A program made the translations under genes and the position numbers. From Eutreptiella sp. 'Long Island Sound 2002' (Eukaryota > Euglenozoa > Euglenophyceae > Eutreptiales > Eutreptiaceae), in contig OZ038384.1 of assembly GCA_964036045.1 (NCBI GenBank), forward strand, positions 39,844,844 to 39,908,843: 64,000 nt of DNA, in the 5' to 3' direction. Position 1 is the stretch's first letter, and every line of letters starts with the position of its first letter. Below, in pieces: positions 12,003-22,569 of the stretch. The notes under the pieces are model-generated. The model saw only the letters and a program-made list of their open reading frames with translations. It made no database searches and was not told the DNA's origin.

Positions 12003-12403
12003 CTACTTGGCCGCAGAGATGGCCGACACAATGTCCGCAAACTCAGGCTTCAGGGAGGCCCCGCCAACGAGGAACCCATCAATGTCCGGCATCACGGACA
12101 GAGCGTGTGCGTTCTGGGCATTCGCCGAGCCTCCATACTGGATGCGCATGGCCTGTGCGACCCTTGGCGAGGCCCTTTTGGCAATTAGCTGGCGGATGCC
12201 AGCATGTGTGGCCTGCGCGTCCTCAGGGGTCGCCGTGAGGCCGGTGCCGATGGCCCAGACAGGCTCATACGCAATGACCACCTTCGCAGGATCGAGCAGG
12301 TGATAGATCTGGCGGAGCTGCACATCCATTTCGTGGAGCACGGCATCGAGACCCCTCTCGCGGATCTCCTTCGACTCCCCAATGCAAAACACACACTTCA
12401 TCC
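12003..12403 (-). CDS. TPI: Triosephosphate isomerase, terminal exon
   Basis: This encodes the C-terminal half of triosephosphate isomerase, which interconverts dihydroxyacetone phosphate and glyceraldehyde 3-phosphate in glycolysis and the Calvin cycle. Visible signatures are MKCVFCIGES, VIAYEPVWAIGTG (with the catalytic Glu and the mobile loop 6), TPEDAQATHAGIR and the phosphate-binding YGGSAN (commonly YGGSV). It ends SAISAAK followed by TAG at 12003-12005. The acceptor is AG at 12404-12405; the first two exon bases complete a Gly codon split by the intron (phase 1). Joined to 19312-19688 this gives about 258 residues, the normal length of the enzyme. No frameshift or premature stop is seen, so it is probably functional. 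Confidence 0.93.
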
Positions 12404-14343
12404 CTGGATCGCAAATGGAGGCAATTGCATCCGTCCCTTGGGTCGGTCTAGGGGATGTTTGGTCGCCCTCGGCAAACATGACGTGCATCGCTGGTGAGCA
12501 GCGGACAAGTGGTCCAAGTGGCAAACACAGACACACACTCTAATGCCAACTGCCACTCCCAAATGTGCCTGTGGCTGCACACACTGTGCAAGCGTGGCGC
12601 ACGTTGACTAAGAAAGGACGCCACGTCATTTGGGGCATTGCCTCCGGTGCCGATCTCCATCCCACACTCATATTTTTGGTTGGCATCATCGTTGAATACT
12701 CAAGGCACAACAGCCGCGGGGAAACAATCTGAACACCACAGACTACAGCCAACACATCACTTGCACTAATTTCAACGAAGGGAGCCTCCGGGGTGGGGGG
12801 TTTCAAATGCTTTCGCCCACTCACCTACCCCCTACCCCACCTCCGCCCACGCGCACAGGGTGTCAGCCACACTAAGCAATAGCATGGACGAGAGCCTCAG
12901 GAAGCAAACCAATACCCAACACCAATGCCTTTGCGCGCGGCTCAAAGTCAGTTTCTTCTGCTGCATGCCTCATATCCCCCAAATGACGTGCAACTGGACC
13001 TGTGTGCTATATGGTCCCGTGGTGAGCGATCCAACCCCCTGTGTGACATTCCATCACGTTGCTGTTTCTTTATGGGGCCCTGGACAGTCACCCGTTCTTC
13101 CCTTCGCATGCTGCATTGGGTTGTTGCGTTTTGTCGGCCGCCGCAGACTGTGCTTCTGCTGGTGTCATTTCCGTGTTCGCGGTGGTGCCCAGTGGTTGGT
13201 GCACCGGGGTTGTGTTGGTTGCGGCGGGTGCCGTTTGTGCGTTAGCGGTGCCCAGTAATTGGCGTACCAGGGTTGTGCTGGTTGTTGCGGAGGTCGTTTG
13301 ACTGTTTTTGCTGCCCACACACCTCCGTCCTCTGGTCGTCCACCACCTGCCTCGCCTCGCTCCCATGTGCATGAGGCCCAGGTGCCCCACTCCTCCTTAC
13401 ATTTTACTGGCCATCCACCCGTTGCGCTCCACCACTCCACCACTCCGTGGGTCGCGCGTGCGCATGGCGCGCTCCTTGCTGGTTGCGGGTGTGCACTCCG
13501 TTATGGTTGACGCGGGTGGTGTGTGCGCCTGTGTGGTGTCCCTGGTGATTTATGCTGCATGGTGGCCGTGCCGTCGTCCTTGGTGCCCAACCCAGTTTTG
13601 TTGGTGGTACCTTCCCTTTCCTGGCCCACCACTCCTTTCCACAGTGCGCCTCAGGGGCCCAGTGGTGGCCCTCTTCCACAGTGCGCCTCAGGGGCCAGTG
13701 GTGGCCCTCTGGGTGCTGGTGGCCCACTGGGCGCAGGCGAAGAGCAATACCGCGCTGCAGGGGCACCAGGGTGAGGAAACCGTAGCTCAATTGTGGAAAT
13801 AAGCGTAACTTGCCTTTTTTTTTGGCGTAAGTTGCGTAACTTTTTTTGTGGCGTAAGTCACGTTTTTTTTCGGCAGAAAATTCTTTTGGTGTAAGTCGCG
13901 TAAACGGGCCGTAAAAAGCCGTTTGTTGCGCCACCTACGCTTTTTTGGATACGCGACCTACTGCCAAAAAAAAAATAAGCGAGGTACGCTTTTTTTTTAA
14001 AAAAAAAGTGAGTTGCGCCTTTTTTGTTACCGTACCTGCGCTTTGTTTATTTGCGACCTACAACCAAAAAAAAATGAACAAGCGAGTTATGCGGTGTTGG
14101 CGTTGCGGTGTGGGGTTGCGGGCCTTTGGTGGTGCTCTCCGCACGTGCCTTGTTTGTTGGTAGCGGTCATCATGTGTGTGTGGGTTGCACGACTGGTGGG
14201 TTTGGCACTAGGCCTTGGGCGTTGGGTGTTGGGTTGAAGCCGGCGGTCGTGGTGAGTGCGGTGGATGCCCGCCGTTGTTGCTGCAGAGTGTTGCTCTACT
14301 GTGCTCGGCTGTGATGTTTGTTGCGTTGTGCTGCCCCCGACGC

Positions 14344-14930
14344 GCCTCTGTCAGCTCTATGTGCCTAGGCGTTCGGTTTTTGCCTTGCTGAGCTGCGATG
14401 TGTGCTACGTTGCGCTATTACGTTCCATACCTCTGTCGGCTCTGTGTGCCTAGGCGTTGCGCTACTTTGTGCTGCTTTGCCTTACTACGATGTGACGTGT
14501 GCCGCACTCCGTTGTTCCTCTGCCCGCCTCTGTCGGCTCTTTGTGCCTCAGCGTTGTGTTGCTCTGTGCTGCTTTGCCTTACTACGATGTGACGTGTGCT
14601 GCACTCTGTTGTTCCTCGGCACGCCTCTGTGGGCTGTGTGTGCCTAGGCGTTGTGCTGCTCTGTGCTGCTCTACCTTGCTGTGATGTGTGTTGTGTTGTG
14701 TTGTGTTGTGTTGTTGCTCCTCTATCCGGTCTCGTTGCGGCTCCTGGGCACTGTGCTGTTCTGCACTGCTCTGCCTAGCTGCGATGTGATGTGTATTGCA
14801 CTGCGCTGTTCCGTTGTGTGCCTCTGCCGGCTCTGTGCTGGGGCGTTGCGCTGCTCTTCGCTGCTCTGCTTTGCTGCAGGTGATGTGTGTTGTGATGTGT
14901 TGTTCCGTTGCACGCCTCTTCAGGCCTATG
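14344..14930. repeat. Degenerate 85-97-bp satellite, left block (in TPI intron)
   Basis: Units begin near GCCTCTGTCGGCTCTGTGTG at 14344, 14429, 14526 and 14623, with a weaker copy near 14818. Each contains CCTAGGCGTTGTGCTGCT and TTGCCTTACTACGATGTG-like segments. Another block of the same family, in the same orientation, lies at about 15920-16490. Confidence 0.8.
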
Positions 14931-14967
14931 CGCTCGTCAGCGCCAGACGACGTCTGCTCGCCGAAGG

Positions 14968-15292
14968 ATAGGAATTATGGGGAATTATGGGGAATTATGG
15001 GGTTCTATGGGGAATTATGGGGAAATTTTGGGGAATTATGGGGAAATTTTGGGGAATTATGGGGAATTATGGGGAATTATGGGGAATTATGGGGAATTAT
15101 GGGGAATTATGGGGAATTATGGGGAATTATGGGGTTCCATGGGGAATTATGGGGTTCTATGGGGAATTATGGGGAAATTTTGGGGTTATATGGGGAAATA
15201 TGGGGAATTGTGGGGAATTATGGGGTTCTATGGGGTTGTCTGGGGAATTATGGGGTTGTATGGGGTTGTATGGGGTTGTATGGGGAATTTTC
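14968..15292. repeat. GGGGAATTAT minisatellite, left arm of a giant inverted repeat
   Basis: About 30 units of GGGGAATTAT are interspersed with GGGGTTCTAT, GGGGAAATTTT and GGGGTTGTAT variants. The reverse complement of the same unit fills 15594-15783. Frames reading GNYGELWG are artefacts of the 10-mer. Confidence 0.95.
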
Positions 15293-15593
15293 ATGATGCG
15301 TGTGCAACACAAGTCCGGAAGACATTCATTCACATGGCCTCATGTCACCCATCCTCCATCACGACGGCCCCCAGCACCAGCGAGGCCAATTTCAGTATTG
15401 TTGACATACTTGATGTCCAGCTTCTTCATTACCCTAGCCAGATGACCCTGCGACAGGTACTCCCTGGGGGGTTTGTAAAGGTGCCACAAACGAACGTACA
15501 AGACATTGTTGAAAGCATGAAAATTTGAATTTGACATGTCTGTGGGGAAGGAGCACAAAAAGAATAAGAAAGACACCAGCAACAGCAGCAAAA
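15293..15593. other. Unique spacer between the arms of the inverted repeat
   Basis: These roughly 300 bp are non-repetitive. They would form the loop of the hairpin. No gene or RNA motif is recognised. Confidence 0.6.
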
Positions 15594-15848
15594 TTCCCCA
15601 TAATTCCCCATAATTCCCCATAATTCCCCATAATTCTTCAAATTTCCCCATAATTCTTCAAATTTCCCCATAATTCCCCATGGATGAAGCAAAATTGTCC
15701 CATAATTCCCAATAATTGCCCATGGTTGAACCATAATTCCCCATAATTCCCCATAATTCCCCATAATTCCCCATAATTCCACCCAACGGTCCCTACGGGC
15801 CATTGGCCGAGACCCACTCCCACAGTACCCCTTTAGGAATTATGGGAA
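15594..15848. repeat. CCCCATAATT minisatellite, right arm of the inverted repeat
   Basis: Reverse-complement units of the left arm are dense from 15594 to 15783, with a last isolated remnant near 15835-15848. The arm is shorter than the left one (about 190 versus 325 bp) but made of the same 10-mer and variants. Confidence 0.9.
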
Positions 15849-15919
15849 ATTTACTCGCCAAAGCCAAAGCAAGTCCACTCGCCAAGCTCGCCAGGGTTTT
15901 GGCGAACACATAGCCCTGC

Positions 15920-16490
15920 CTCTTTCTGCTCTGTGCATCTGGGAGTTGTGTTCCTGTATGTTGCTCTGCCTTGCTGCACTGCATTGTGTGCTGCGCGTGT
16001 CCGTCGGCTCTTTGTGCCCGGGCATTCTGCTGCTTTGCCTTGCTACGTTGCCAACGGTGCTGCATTGCGACGTTTTGTTGCCTCTTTCAGCTCTGTGTGC
16101 CTAGGCGTTGTGTTACTCTATGTTGCTCTGCCTCAATACGTTGTTCCGCTGTGCGCCTTTGTCGGCCCTATGCATGTGGGTGTTGCACCGCTTTCCTCTG
16201 TTGTGCTGCGTTGTGATATGTGCACCGCCGTGATGTTCCGTTGCGCGGCCCTGTACGTTCTATGCTTTTGGGCGTTGCGCTGCTCTGTGTTGCTCAGCCT
16301 CGCTCCTCTGCACGATGTTGTCGGCTCTATACATTTGAGCGTTGCGGTGCTTTGTGCAAGCCGTTGTGGTCTGTGTGCTCCTATGCACTGCTCCGTTGTG
16401 CTCTACGCTACTCCACTGTGGTCGCTTCATTGCCTTGCTTTGCTGCGTTGTGAGACGCCCGGTGCGGCTCTGCTGCACTCGGTGCTACGG
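15920..16490. repeat. Degenerate satellite, right block (in TPI intron)
   Basis: CTCTGTGTGCCTAGGCGTTG, TGCTCTGCCTTGCTGC and related segments recur in the same orientation as in the 14344-14930 block. The inverted repeat therefore sits inside one satellite array, or between two arrays of the same family. Confidence 0.75.
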
Positions 16491-16496
16491 CCCCCC

Positions 16497-19136
16497 TTAA
16501 CACCTCCGGTAGGCCACCGCGATTACGCGTGCTAGGCGCTTAGTGGGCAATATGCGTAGTTGCGAGAAAACGACATTTTGACCTGGTAGGTCACTATCTA
16601 TGTGCACCATAGGCTGCCACTCCCCATGTGTGTAGCACACTCCATGCGGGTGACAGATGCACTGCGGAGTGTACACTCCCACGGCCATGATGCGCACCCG
16701 GACCACCGGCATAGTTATCCCTAGGCATATGAAGCACCACACCTCCCCGCTTGTCATGGTGGGGATCAATGTGTGGGCCAGCAGCCACTCACGGGCGAGC
16801 ACGATACTCGTGTACTACGCTTCCATGAAGTCCATAGTCATGCACGTAAAGCGGTGTTGCATCGCCGGCACATTCGGTTCCTCGGCCTTTTGCCCTCCTG
16901 TGCGGCGCCGTGTCTTGCCGCTCCTCTATTGCCTTGTCTTCACGTACCTCCTGTTGTGCCATCTTCCATCCTCGCGCCTCCGTGTCTAATAGTCCGTCCT
17001 TGGCTTTCCCTATTTGTGTGAAGAGTCCCTCGGCCTTCTGCCTGTGGTGCACGTGTGGTATGGGTGCATCTTGACACTAAGCCGTCTAAACGCTCACTTG
17101 ATTTCCTCCGTGGCCCTTGGGTACCGCACTCCCAACACCTAATACCAATTCCCTGGCATGTCTAGCATGTTCGCGATTGGGTCCTTTCCTCCTGTGTGTG
17201 GGACCAGTGGTTGTTGGGCCCCGACCGGCTAGGGCGTTTGATGGGGTTGTGGCTGTGCAACCATATTTGTCGTTGGTGGCTCCATCCGCACGATATTCGT
17301 TCTCTTTACGCAGATTCCCCGCCCTTGTGCATGTTGTGGCCCCTGTGTTACGCGCATTTGCACTATGGACCCGTCATGCTCCACCACCACGGCCTCACAA
17401 GAGTTGAATTCCGTCTACCGCAGCCCCTGCAGACGCACTGCCAACCCTGTCGCTCGGCGCCCTGCATTGCACACAACCACTACCGCTACACCCGCTGCCA
17501 CTGCTAGCGCAACAGCCTCCACGTGGTGGGGCACTGCACGTGGCGTCACTGATAACGTGTCATGTGTGTGTGCTTCTGATATACTTGTTTGTGGGCCACT
17601 TGGATGCCCCTGACTATCAACACGTGGGGGCCGGCCGCTCAAGGGGGGCGTTCCCATCCCCTTGGATAATCCCTTCCTCTCCATTCAGTTTTGCCTTCCG
17701 CAGCCCCGTGAGCCAAACTCTTGTCCCTGGTTGCCACCTGCCCTGGGCCGCCACTTGCTCTGTTTTTTGCTTTAACGTTGCTGCTCTTTGCTTTGTGGTG
17801 GCCTTGTTGTGGCTGTTTTGCCACTTTTTGAACCTGTTCACGAGCGCCTGCGGGAGGATGCGCTCACATACTGCCCTTGTGTGCTCGTCGTTGCACTTCT
17901 TGTGTACTAAGCCCCAAGGGATACATTGTTTGGTATTGCGCACATACTTCCCAACTTCCCAGCGGTCTTCGCATTGTCTCCAAATATCAAGCATTCTACA
18001 CATCCCTTTAATGGCACCGTCCCCATTGACATGAAGTCCGCCTTCGGCATGCGACATTGTTCACACAACCACACTTCCAGCCGCCCTCCATCTCCACCTG
18101 GGGGTGCGCACTACCTGTGGTTCCATGTACCACACCCATAACATGTGTATCGCGGTCCTGCCTCTAGTGATGCGCACAATTCCGCGTTGCATCGTCTCGC
18201 TTCGCCATTTTTATGTGTCGTTCCTAGTGTTTGCTGGGTCTACTGGGTCCCATGCTTGTGGTCCTCCATGTTTGCACCCACCCATCCTCTCTAATAATCT
18301 CCGCTAGTGTATGTCCCTCCACTGTCTGGCCTGGGGCCACCTCCATCATTACCAGCAAACTGTTTTTTATCCCCTGGCCCGTTTGTCTCGTGTGCTGTGG
18401 GTGCATTTCGTTCCACACTCTCGCCAAAGTGTGGAATAGGCACAGCCCATTCAGCTTCGCCCCAAAGATTGTCATCGTCTCCAGGAGCTCCTTTTCTAAC
18501 TGCCCTGCACCCTGCCACACCACTTTCCGCCGGTCTGGTGCTTGGCACAACTGCATTGCCACCCCCGGCGGTAGGATATTCTAGAAATGGGGCTGTCCAC
18601 TCACTGTCTCGCCCACTCCAACATCACTTTCTTTGGTGGCAGTGGGCAGCCCCGCTTCCCGCGCCTTATACAATGGGCTTTTCCGTGCCATCTTGTCCCT
18701 GGTGTACACACCGATGTACCTCCAACTGCGCAAAGATCGCGATTTTGTGGCCACCTCCGTACGATCGCAGTCCCGTCCCCTACCTCATTTGTTGGACGTA
18801 CCTGCGGACCAGTCCGCTGTCTTCTCTTGTCTGCTCTGGCTGGTGACAAGGCAGCCGGAGCAGTGTCCACTCCGTTTGGGCTGGCGCCGTCCATTTGAAG
18901 CCCAACCCCCAGAATGCTCCTCGCGGTACCTCCAGCATGTGGCCTGCTCGCTCATCCCCTTGACTTGGTGTGCCCTCCACCACCTGAACCAGTAAACCCT
19001 CCTTTGTGGTGTCTAATACCAGCACCCGGCATCCATTCCACGTTGTGTCACGCATGCCCCACAGAAACCCCTGCACGTTCTGTCCCATGTGGGACACGAC
19101 TCCCACCACCGCGGTCGCCAAGGTTCCTGCCGCCAC
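16497..19136 (-). other. Unrecognised protein-like frame fragments inside the TPI intron
   Basis: Several minus-strand frames read like protein, not low-complexity DNA, but none is long or intact. They lie at 18780-19030 (WNGCRVLVLDTTKEG, HMLEVPRGAFWGLGF), 18224-18560 (TVEGHTLAEIIREDGW), 17617-18057 (PGTRVWLTGLRKAKLNGEEG), 16789-17052 and 16497-16800 (SGEVWCFICLGITMPVV). The LNGxxG motif in a G-V-x-L-x-G-L context recurs in many protist proteins of unknown role. They may be remnants of a transposable element or a nested gene split by introns or frameshifts. They share strand with the host gene. I assign no function. Confidence 0.3.
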
Positions 19137-19311
19137 TCACAGTGCCTGCCACCCCATGTGCGGGTGTTGGGGAACTCCCTGGTTGTCCCTCCCGCTGCGG
19201 ATGTGGTCCGTGTGCTGGCACACCCCAACCCCCCCACCCCACCTTTCGCACCCCACCCCTCACAACGCACTGGTATGTTGTATTTGTCCCGGGCAAGTGT
19301 GGGTGACATAC

Positions 19312-19688
19312 CAGCGTCCAGGATGTACTTGAGCTTGATGGCCAGCGTGTCATTGTTGTCCATGGGGAAGATGCCGAATTCGCCACGGCGTTCCGAGTGC
19401 CCAATCAGCACCTGCGTGATGCCCATGGCCTTCATCTGCTCCACCGCCATCTCGCCTGTAAAGGCCCCGCAGCCCTTAAAATTGCAGTTTTGCGGGGTGA
19501 TCAGGGCGCCATTCCTAATCTTGTCACAGCAGTAAGCGACGTGCAGGGGCGACGGACAAACGTACAAGTCGCACTTGCTGGTATCACATGCATTGATGTT
19601 GGCAATCAGGCCATCGAGATCGGCCATCGATTCTGGGTTGCATTTCCAGTTGCCACCAACCACAGGCTTGCGGAGTCCAGGAATTGCA
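19312..19688 (-). CDS. TPI: Triosephosphate isomerase, N-terminal exon
   Basis: This exon encodes RKPVVGGNWKCN (active-site Asn and Lys), DLYVCPSPLHV, the TPQNCNFKGCGAFTGE segment and IGHSERRGEFG with the catalytic His. It ends at LDAG before the donor GTATGT. The 5' boundary is a pyrimidine-rich acceptor (CTTTTCTTACACACAG) at 19689-19690. The first base completes a codon begun upstream, so at least one more 5' exon exists. Since GGNWKCN normally lies about ten residues from the start, that exon need only supply Met and a few residues, or a targeting peptide. I could not identify it. The length, 125 full codons plus one base at each end, keeps frame with the terminal exon. Confidence 0.92.
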
Positions 19689-20440
19689 CTGTGTGTAAGA
19701 AAAGCAGGCACAAAGTGACGGATTGCAGACGGCAGAGTGCAAACTAAAGAGAAAAAGCACAAAATGTAGAACTTGACGGAAGCCAACCCACAAGGGGTTG
19801 GCATGTCACTGACGGCGGCTGACTGGTCAACCAACAGCAGCTGGAAATTAACCCACGGTGGTGGGTTTGAAACCGTGGCAGTCATCTGCAACCGCTGGTC
19901 CAGAAGGGGTGTACTTAAGGGCTGTCCCTACTCCCAACAAAAAAGGACCAGCCGGGAGATGGTCACCTACAGAAGCAATAAACTGGTTGGGGATCTGCAT
20001 TGCCTCTGTGTGTCTGTGAAATGTCAGCTCACACGGTGCAGGAACAATGCCCATCATTCTGCAAGCTGCTGCCGCATCTCTGATTTATGAAATTCTGCTC
20101 CCATTTGACATGACACATGCCACTCAACTTTGTGTGGCTCAGACGTGTGGACCCTGGCAGATAGATGGTGGAGGGCATGGTCGACGAGGGTGGGTTATTG
20201 GGGCCCTAGGCCTATAGCATCCTAGCACTCACCCAGGACAGTTTGCCCACTCCCCCCCTCTCTTGCGAGACTAATGCTCCACACGACGTGTACTTTCTAC
20301 AACTTTTGGAACCATCGAACCCAGTGGCTCCTTTTTCTGTTTACCAATGAAGATCAATTCTATATTTTGGGGCTGGGAATCGTATTTTGGGGGGTGCTGA
20401 TTATTTTCCTTCCACTGTGTGCCCTTCCCCCATGGGCATT
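19689..20440. other. Upstream intron or promoter region of TPI; no gene seen
   Basis: Immediately upstream of the acceptor at 19689 this is intronic on the minus strand. Beyond that I find no credible first exon, promoter or repeat. Confidence 0.4.
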
Positions 20441-20446
20441 TGGTAA

Positions 20447-20560
20447 AACCTAGTATGCGGCGTAGTAAAACCTAGTATAAAAAATTTTCTAAAAAGTTTT
20501 CTTTTGCTAGGTTAAAAAAGCAAAAATTTGAAAATTTTTTCCTTACTAGGCTACTGGGTA
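20447..20560. repeat. ACCTAGTA-containing AT-rich repeat, left locus
   Basis: Two AAAACCTAGTAT units are followed by an AAATTTT/AAAAGTTTTC tract and CTAGGTT/TTACTAGGCTA. The same AAGTTTTC and TTACTAGGTT elements recur at 21750-21975. Confidence 0.55.
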
Positions 20561-20808
20561 GTCACAAATTGGGACTTGAGTTTGAACAAAAAACAGAAAG
20601 TTTATGGGGGGGGGTCAGCGGTAGGTGGTATTTGTGTTTAAGGGCATGGTGCCCCCTGGTCGATTCCAGGTCACTTGTGTAAGTGGCGCCCCACCCGGGC
20701 CAAACCGTGTGTTGCAAGGTCAGCAGCAACAAAATGAGGCTCAAGAAAAGAAGGAGCTTTTATATCATAAATATATATATACATATATGAGGTGCACACA
20801 CGTGTGCT

Positions 20809-21108
20809 TTATATGAAGTCACAAAACACACGCTTGTAGATGAGGTCCGCCTTCTTATCTTTGTACGTGGGTTGTGCAGAGGGAGGATTGTGCTTGCACA
20901 TGTTGCGAAGCACGTCCGTGGTCTTTGTATCCAACTCCTCCATCAATTTTTTCTCATAGTCCCATTTACCAAAGGCATCTTTGGGGTAATGCTCGGGAAC
21001 AAAAAATTCCTTACCACGGATCACCACCTTTGGACGGACCTCATCTACAGAAGGCGGCTTGTCAACCACAAGCCGGTCACCCAAGGCGAATGCCAATACA
21101 ATGCATGC
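20809..21108 (-). CDS. Exon-like ORF of unknown function, SAP-like C-terminus
   Basis: From about 21108 to the TAA at 20809 the minus strand encodes a charged, protein-like sequence. It includes DRLVVDKPPSVDEVRPKVV, GKEFFVPEHYPKDAFGKW and DYEKKLMEELDTKTTDVL. The C-terminal KTTDVLRNMCKHN followed by DKKADLIYKRVF resembles the helix-turn-helix spacing of SAP DNA/RNA-binding domains (LxxLCKxxGLxxxGKKADLIxR). The N-terminal part of the open frame (21109-21177) looks like a mix of repeat and intron, so the true 5' end is unknown. It may be the last exon of a gene or a transposon fragment. It lies between two ACCTAGT repeat loci. Confidence 0.35.
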   Translation of the reverse strand, partial: ACIVLAFALGDRLVVDKPPSVDEVRPKVVIRGKEFFVPEHYPKDAFGKWDYEKKLMEELDTKTTDVLRNMCKHNPPSAQPTYKDKKADLIYKRVFCDFI

Positions 21109-21231
21109 CAGTGTGGCATTGCACTCTCCAATTGCGCAATGCCACACATATCTCCGAGGGACACACACCTGACTCACTCCTGTCTTCCCGGGGGCCCAAA
21201 GGAGGGCAGAATTGTCCCTATCCCCAACTCA

Positions 21232-21473
21232 TGGAGCCACACAACAAAGCGTGGATTGCGAGTCCCTAACCCCAACTCGAGGGGCAACGCAAAAATGCGT
21301 GGATTGTGAGTCCCTAACCCCAACTCGAGGGGCCACGCAAAAAAGCGTGGATTGTGAGTCCCTGACCCCAACTCGCGGGGCCACGCAACAAGGCGTGGAT
21401 TGCGAGTCCCTAACCCCAACTCGAGGGGCCACGCAACAAAGCGTGGATTGTGAGTCCCTAACCAACAAAGGGG
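21232..21473. repeat. 48-bp tandem repeat, five copies, with internal hairpin
   Basis: GCGTGGATTG starts at 21249, 21297, 21345, 21393 and 21441, exactly 48 bp apart. Each unit contains CCACGC, a 6-nt loop and GCGTGG, which can form a 6-bp hairpin, plus CTCGAGGGGC. Because 48 is divisible by three, both strands stay open. The plus strand encodes a 16-residue repeat (VDCESLTPTRGATQQS). No host protein context supports translation. Confidence 0.9.
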
Positions 21474-21640
21474 AACAAAATCAGAAGTGGCTGCCTCTCG
21501 GGGGCCCAAAAGAGGGCGGAACTGCTACATCACCTCTTCAAAAGTGGCCCGGAACTGCTACATCACCCCTTCAAAAGTGGCCCGCGCCGGGCTCCTCGAA
21601 AAATTCCCATAGTGGGGGTCCTTAAGGGGGGTCCTTAACA
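21474..21640. repeat. AAAATCAGAAGTGG-containing repeat fragment with short duplication
   Basis: GGAACTGCTACATCACC plus CTTCAAAAGTGGCCC is duplicated here (21520 and 21550 areas). The CAAAATCAGAAGTGGC segment is shared with the palindromic repeat at 46798-47123, so both belong to one dispersed family. Confidence 0.55.
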
Positions 21641-21749
21641 AAAAAACATCTTGGTCCTAAAGGACCACCTTGCCTCACCAGACCAGTGGAAAAAAGCCCC
21701 TCACAGCGGGGGACGAGATCACAACTGGCCAACAAGTGGCCCGAAAGTT

Positions 21750-21975
21750 CTAAGGCCTAGTTCTTTTGTTTTTGGAGGTTCTGAAACCTAGTTAAAAAAA
21801 ACTTGTCTTTTACTGGGTTCTGAAACCTAGTCCTTTTTTTACTAGGTTCTGAAACCTAGTTAAAAAAATAACTTTTTTTTAACTAGGTTCCCGATACCTA
21901 GTAAAAACTAGTGAACCTAGTAAACTGTTACCTAGTAAAAAAAGTTTTCAAAAAATTTTTTTTACTAGGTTGTAC
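21750..21975. repeat. ACTAGGTT...AACCTAGT palindrome cluster, right locus
   Basis: Several imperfect palindromes built from ACTAGGTTCTGAAACCTAGT, T/A runs and ACCTAGTAAAAA follow each other. They resemble the locus at 20447-20560 and suggest stem-forming repeat DNA or decayed element ends. Confidence 0.6.
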
Positions 21976-22569
21976 TACAGACCCTTCCCCCACCCCGTTT
22001 ATTTCACCGCCGCCTGGAAGCACCCTTGCACTCAGTTCGTGCAGACATCAGTGCGGAGGCTGCTTCACAACCGATTGACGCCTTGACCGGCTGCTTGGGC
22101 TATTGAATGGCGTTGGCTGGGGCTAAGCGCAAAAACATTCGGCCCAACGATTCTGCCAACTCGCCGTACAACAAACTGCCTAAGGGTGACGGCCTCCTGA
22201 CCCCCTCGGCTGTCCTCTCTAGTGCTGGAGCGGACTGCTTCCTCAAAGCAGCTCCACCAAAACCCCCCGACGCCACCCAAGCCCTGCCTTCCCTCCATTG
22301 AACTTCAGCCCCCACCAACAAAAGTTGTCCGCGCGCAATTCACTGCCGCAGCCCATGAGTGAACGCTGATCAGTATCAGCCATCAGCCCATCCGCCACCC
22401 AGGCAACAACCCACTCACCAACCAAACAATCCACATGGCACCCACTAAGTCGGCAACCAAGCAACCCACCTCCACCAACTCACTATCCGTGTCACCATTC
22501 TGCCGCCCCATTCACCCACCAAGCAACCATGCCACCCACCATGCGACCCATGCAACCGGTTGCATGGGT
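21976..22569. other. No gene recognised
   Basis: Only short frames and mild CCACCAA/CACCCA repetition near 22400-22540 are visible. Confidence 0.45.

Larger units (their letters stand above)
12404..19311 (-). other. 6.9-kb intron of the triosephosphate isomerase gene
   Basis: The donor is GTATGT (first base 19311) and the acceptor is GATCCAG (last base 12404). Removing 6,908 nt joins DAG to MKCVFCIGE in frame. The intron carries short tandem repeats near 13184-13310 (63-bp period) and 13637-13720 (40-bp period). It also holds GCGTAACTTTTTT-type units at 13800-14060, a degenerate 90-97-bp satellite, a large inverted repeat and protein-like fragments. These are listed separately. Confidence 0.88.

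Noticed and set aside
14796-15528. Frames encoding GNYGELWG repeats
   Set aside because: They are translations of the GGGGAATTAT 10-mer inside the TPI intron, open in all three frames because the repeat lacks stops.
21232-21473. Possible CRISPR array
   Set aside because: The 48-bp units are contiguous, near-identical over their whole length and have no variable spacers. The context is eukaryotic.
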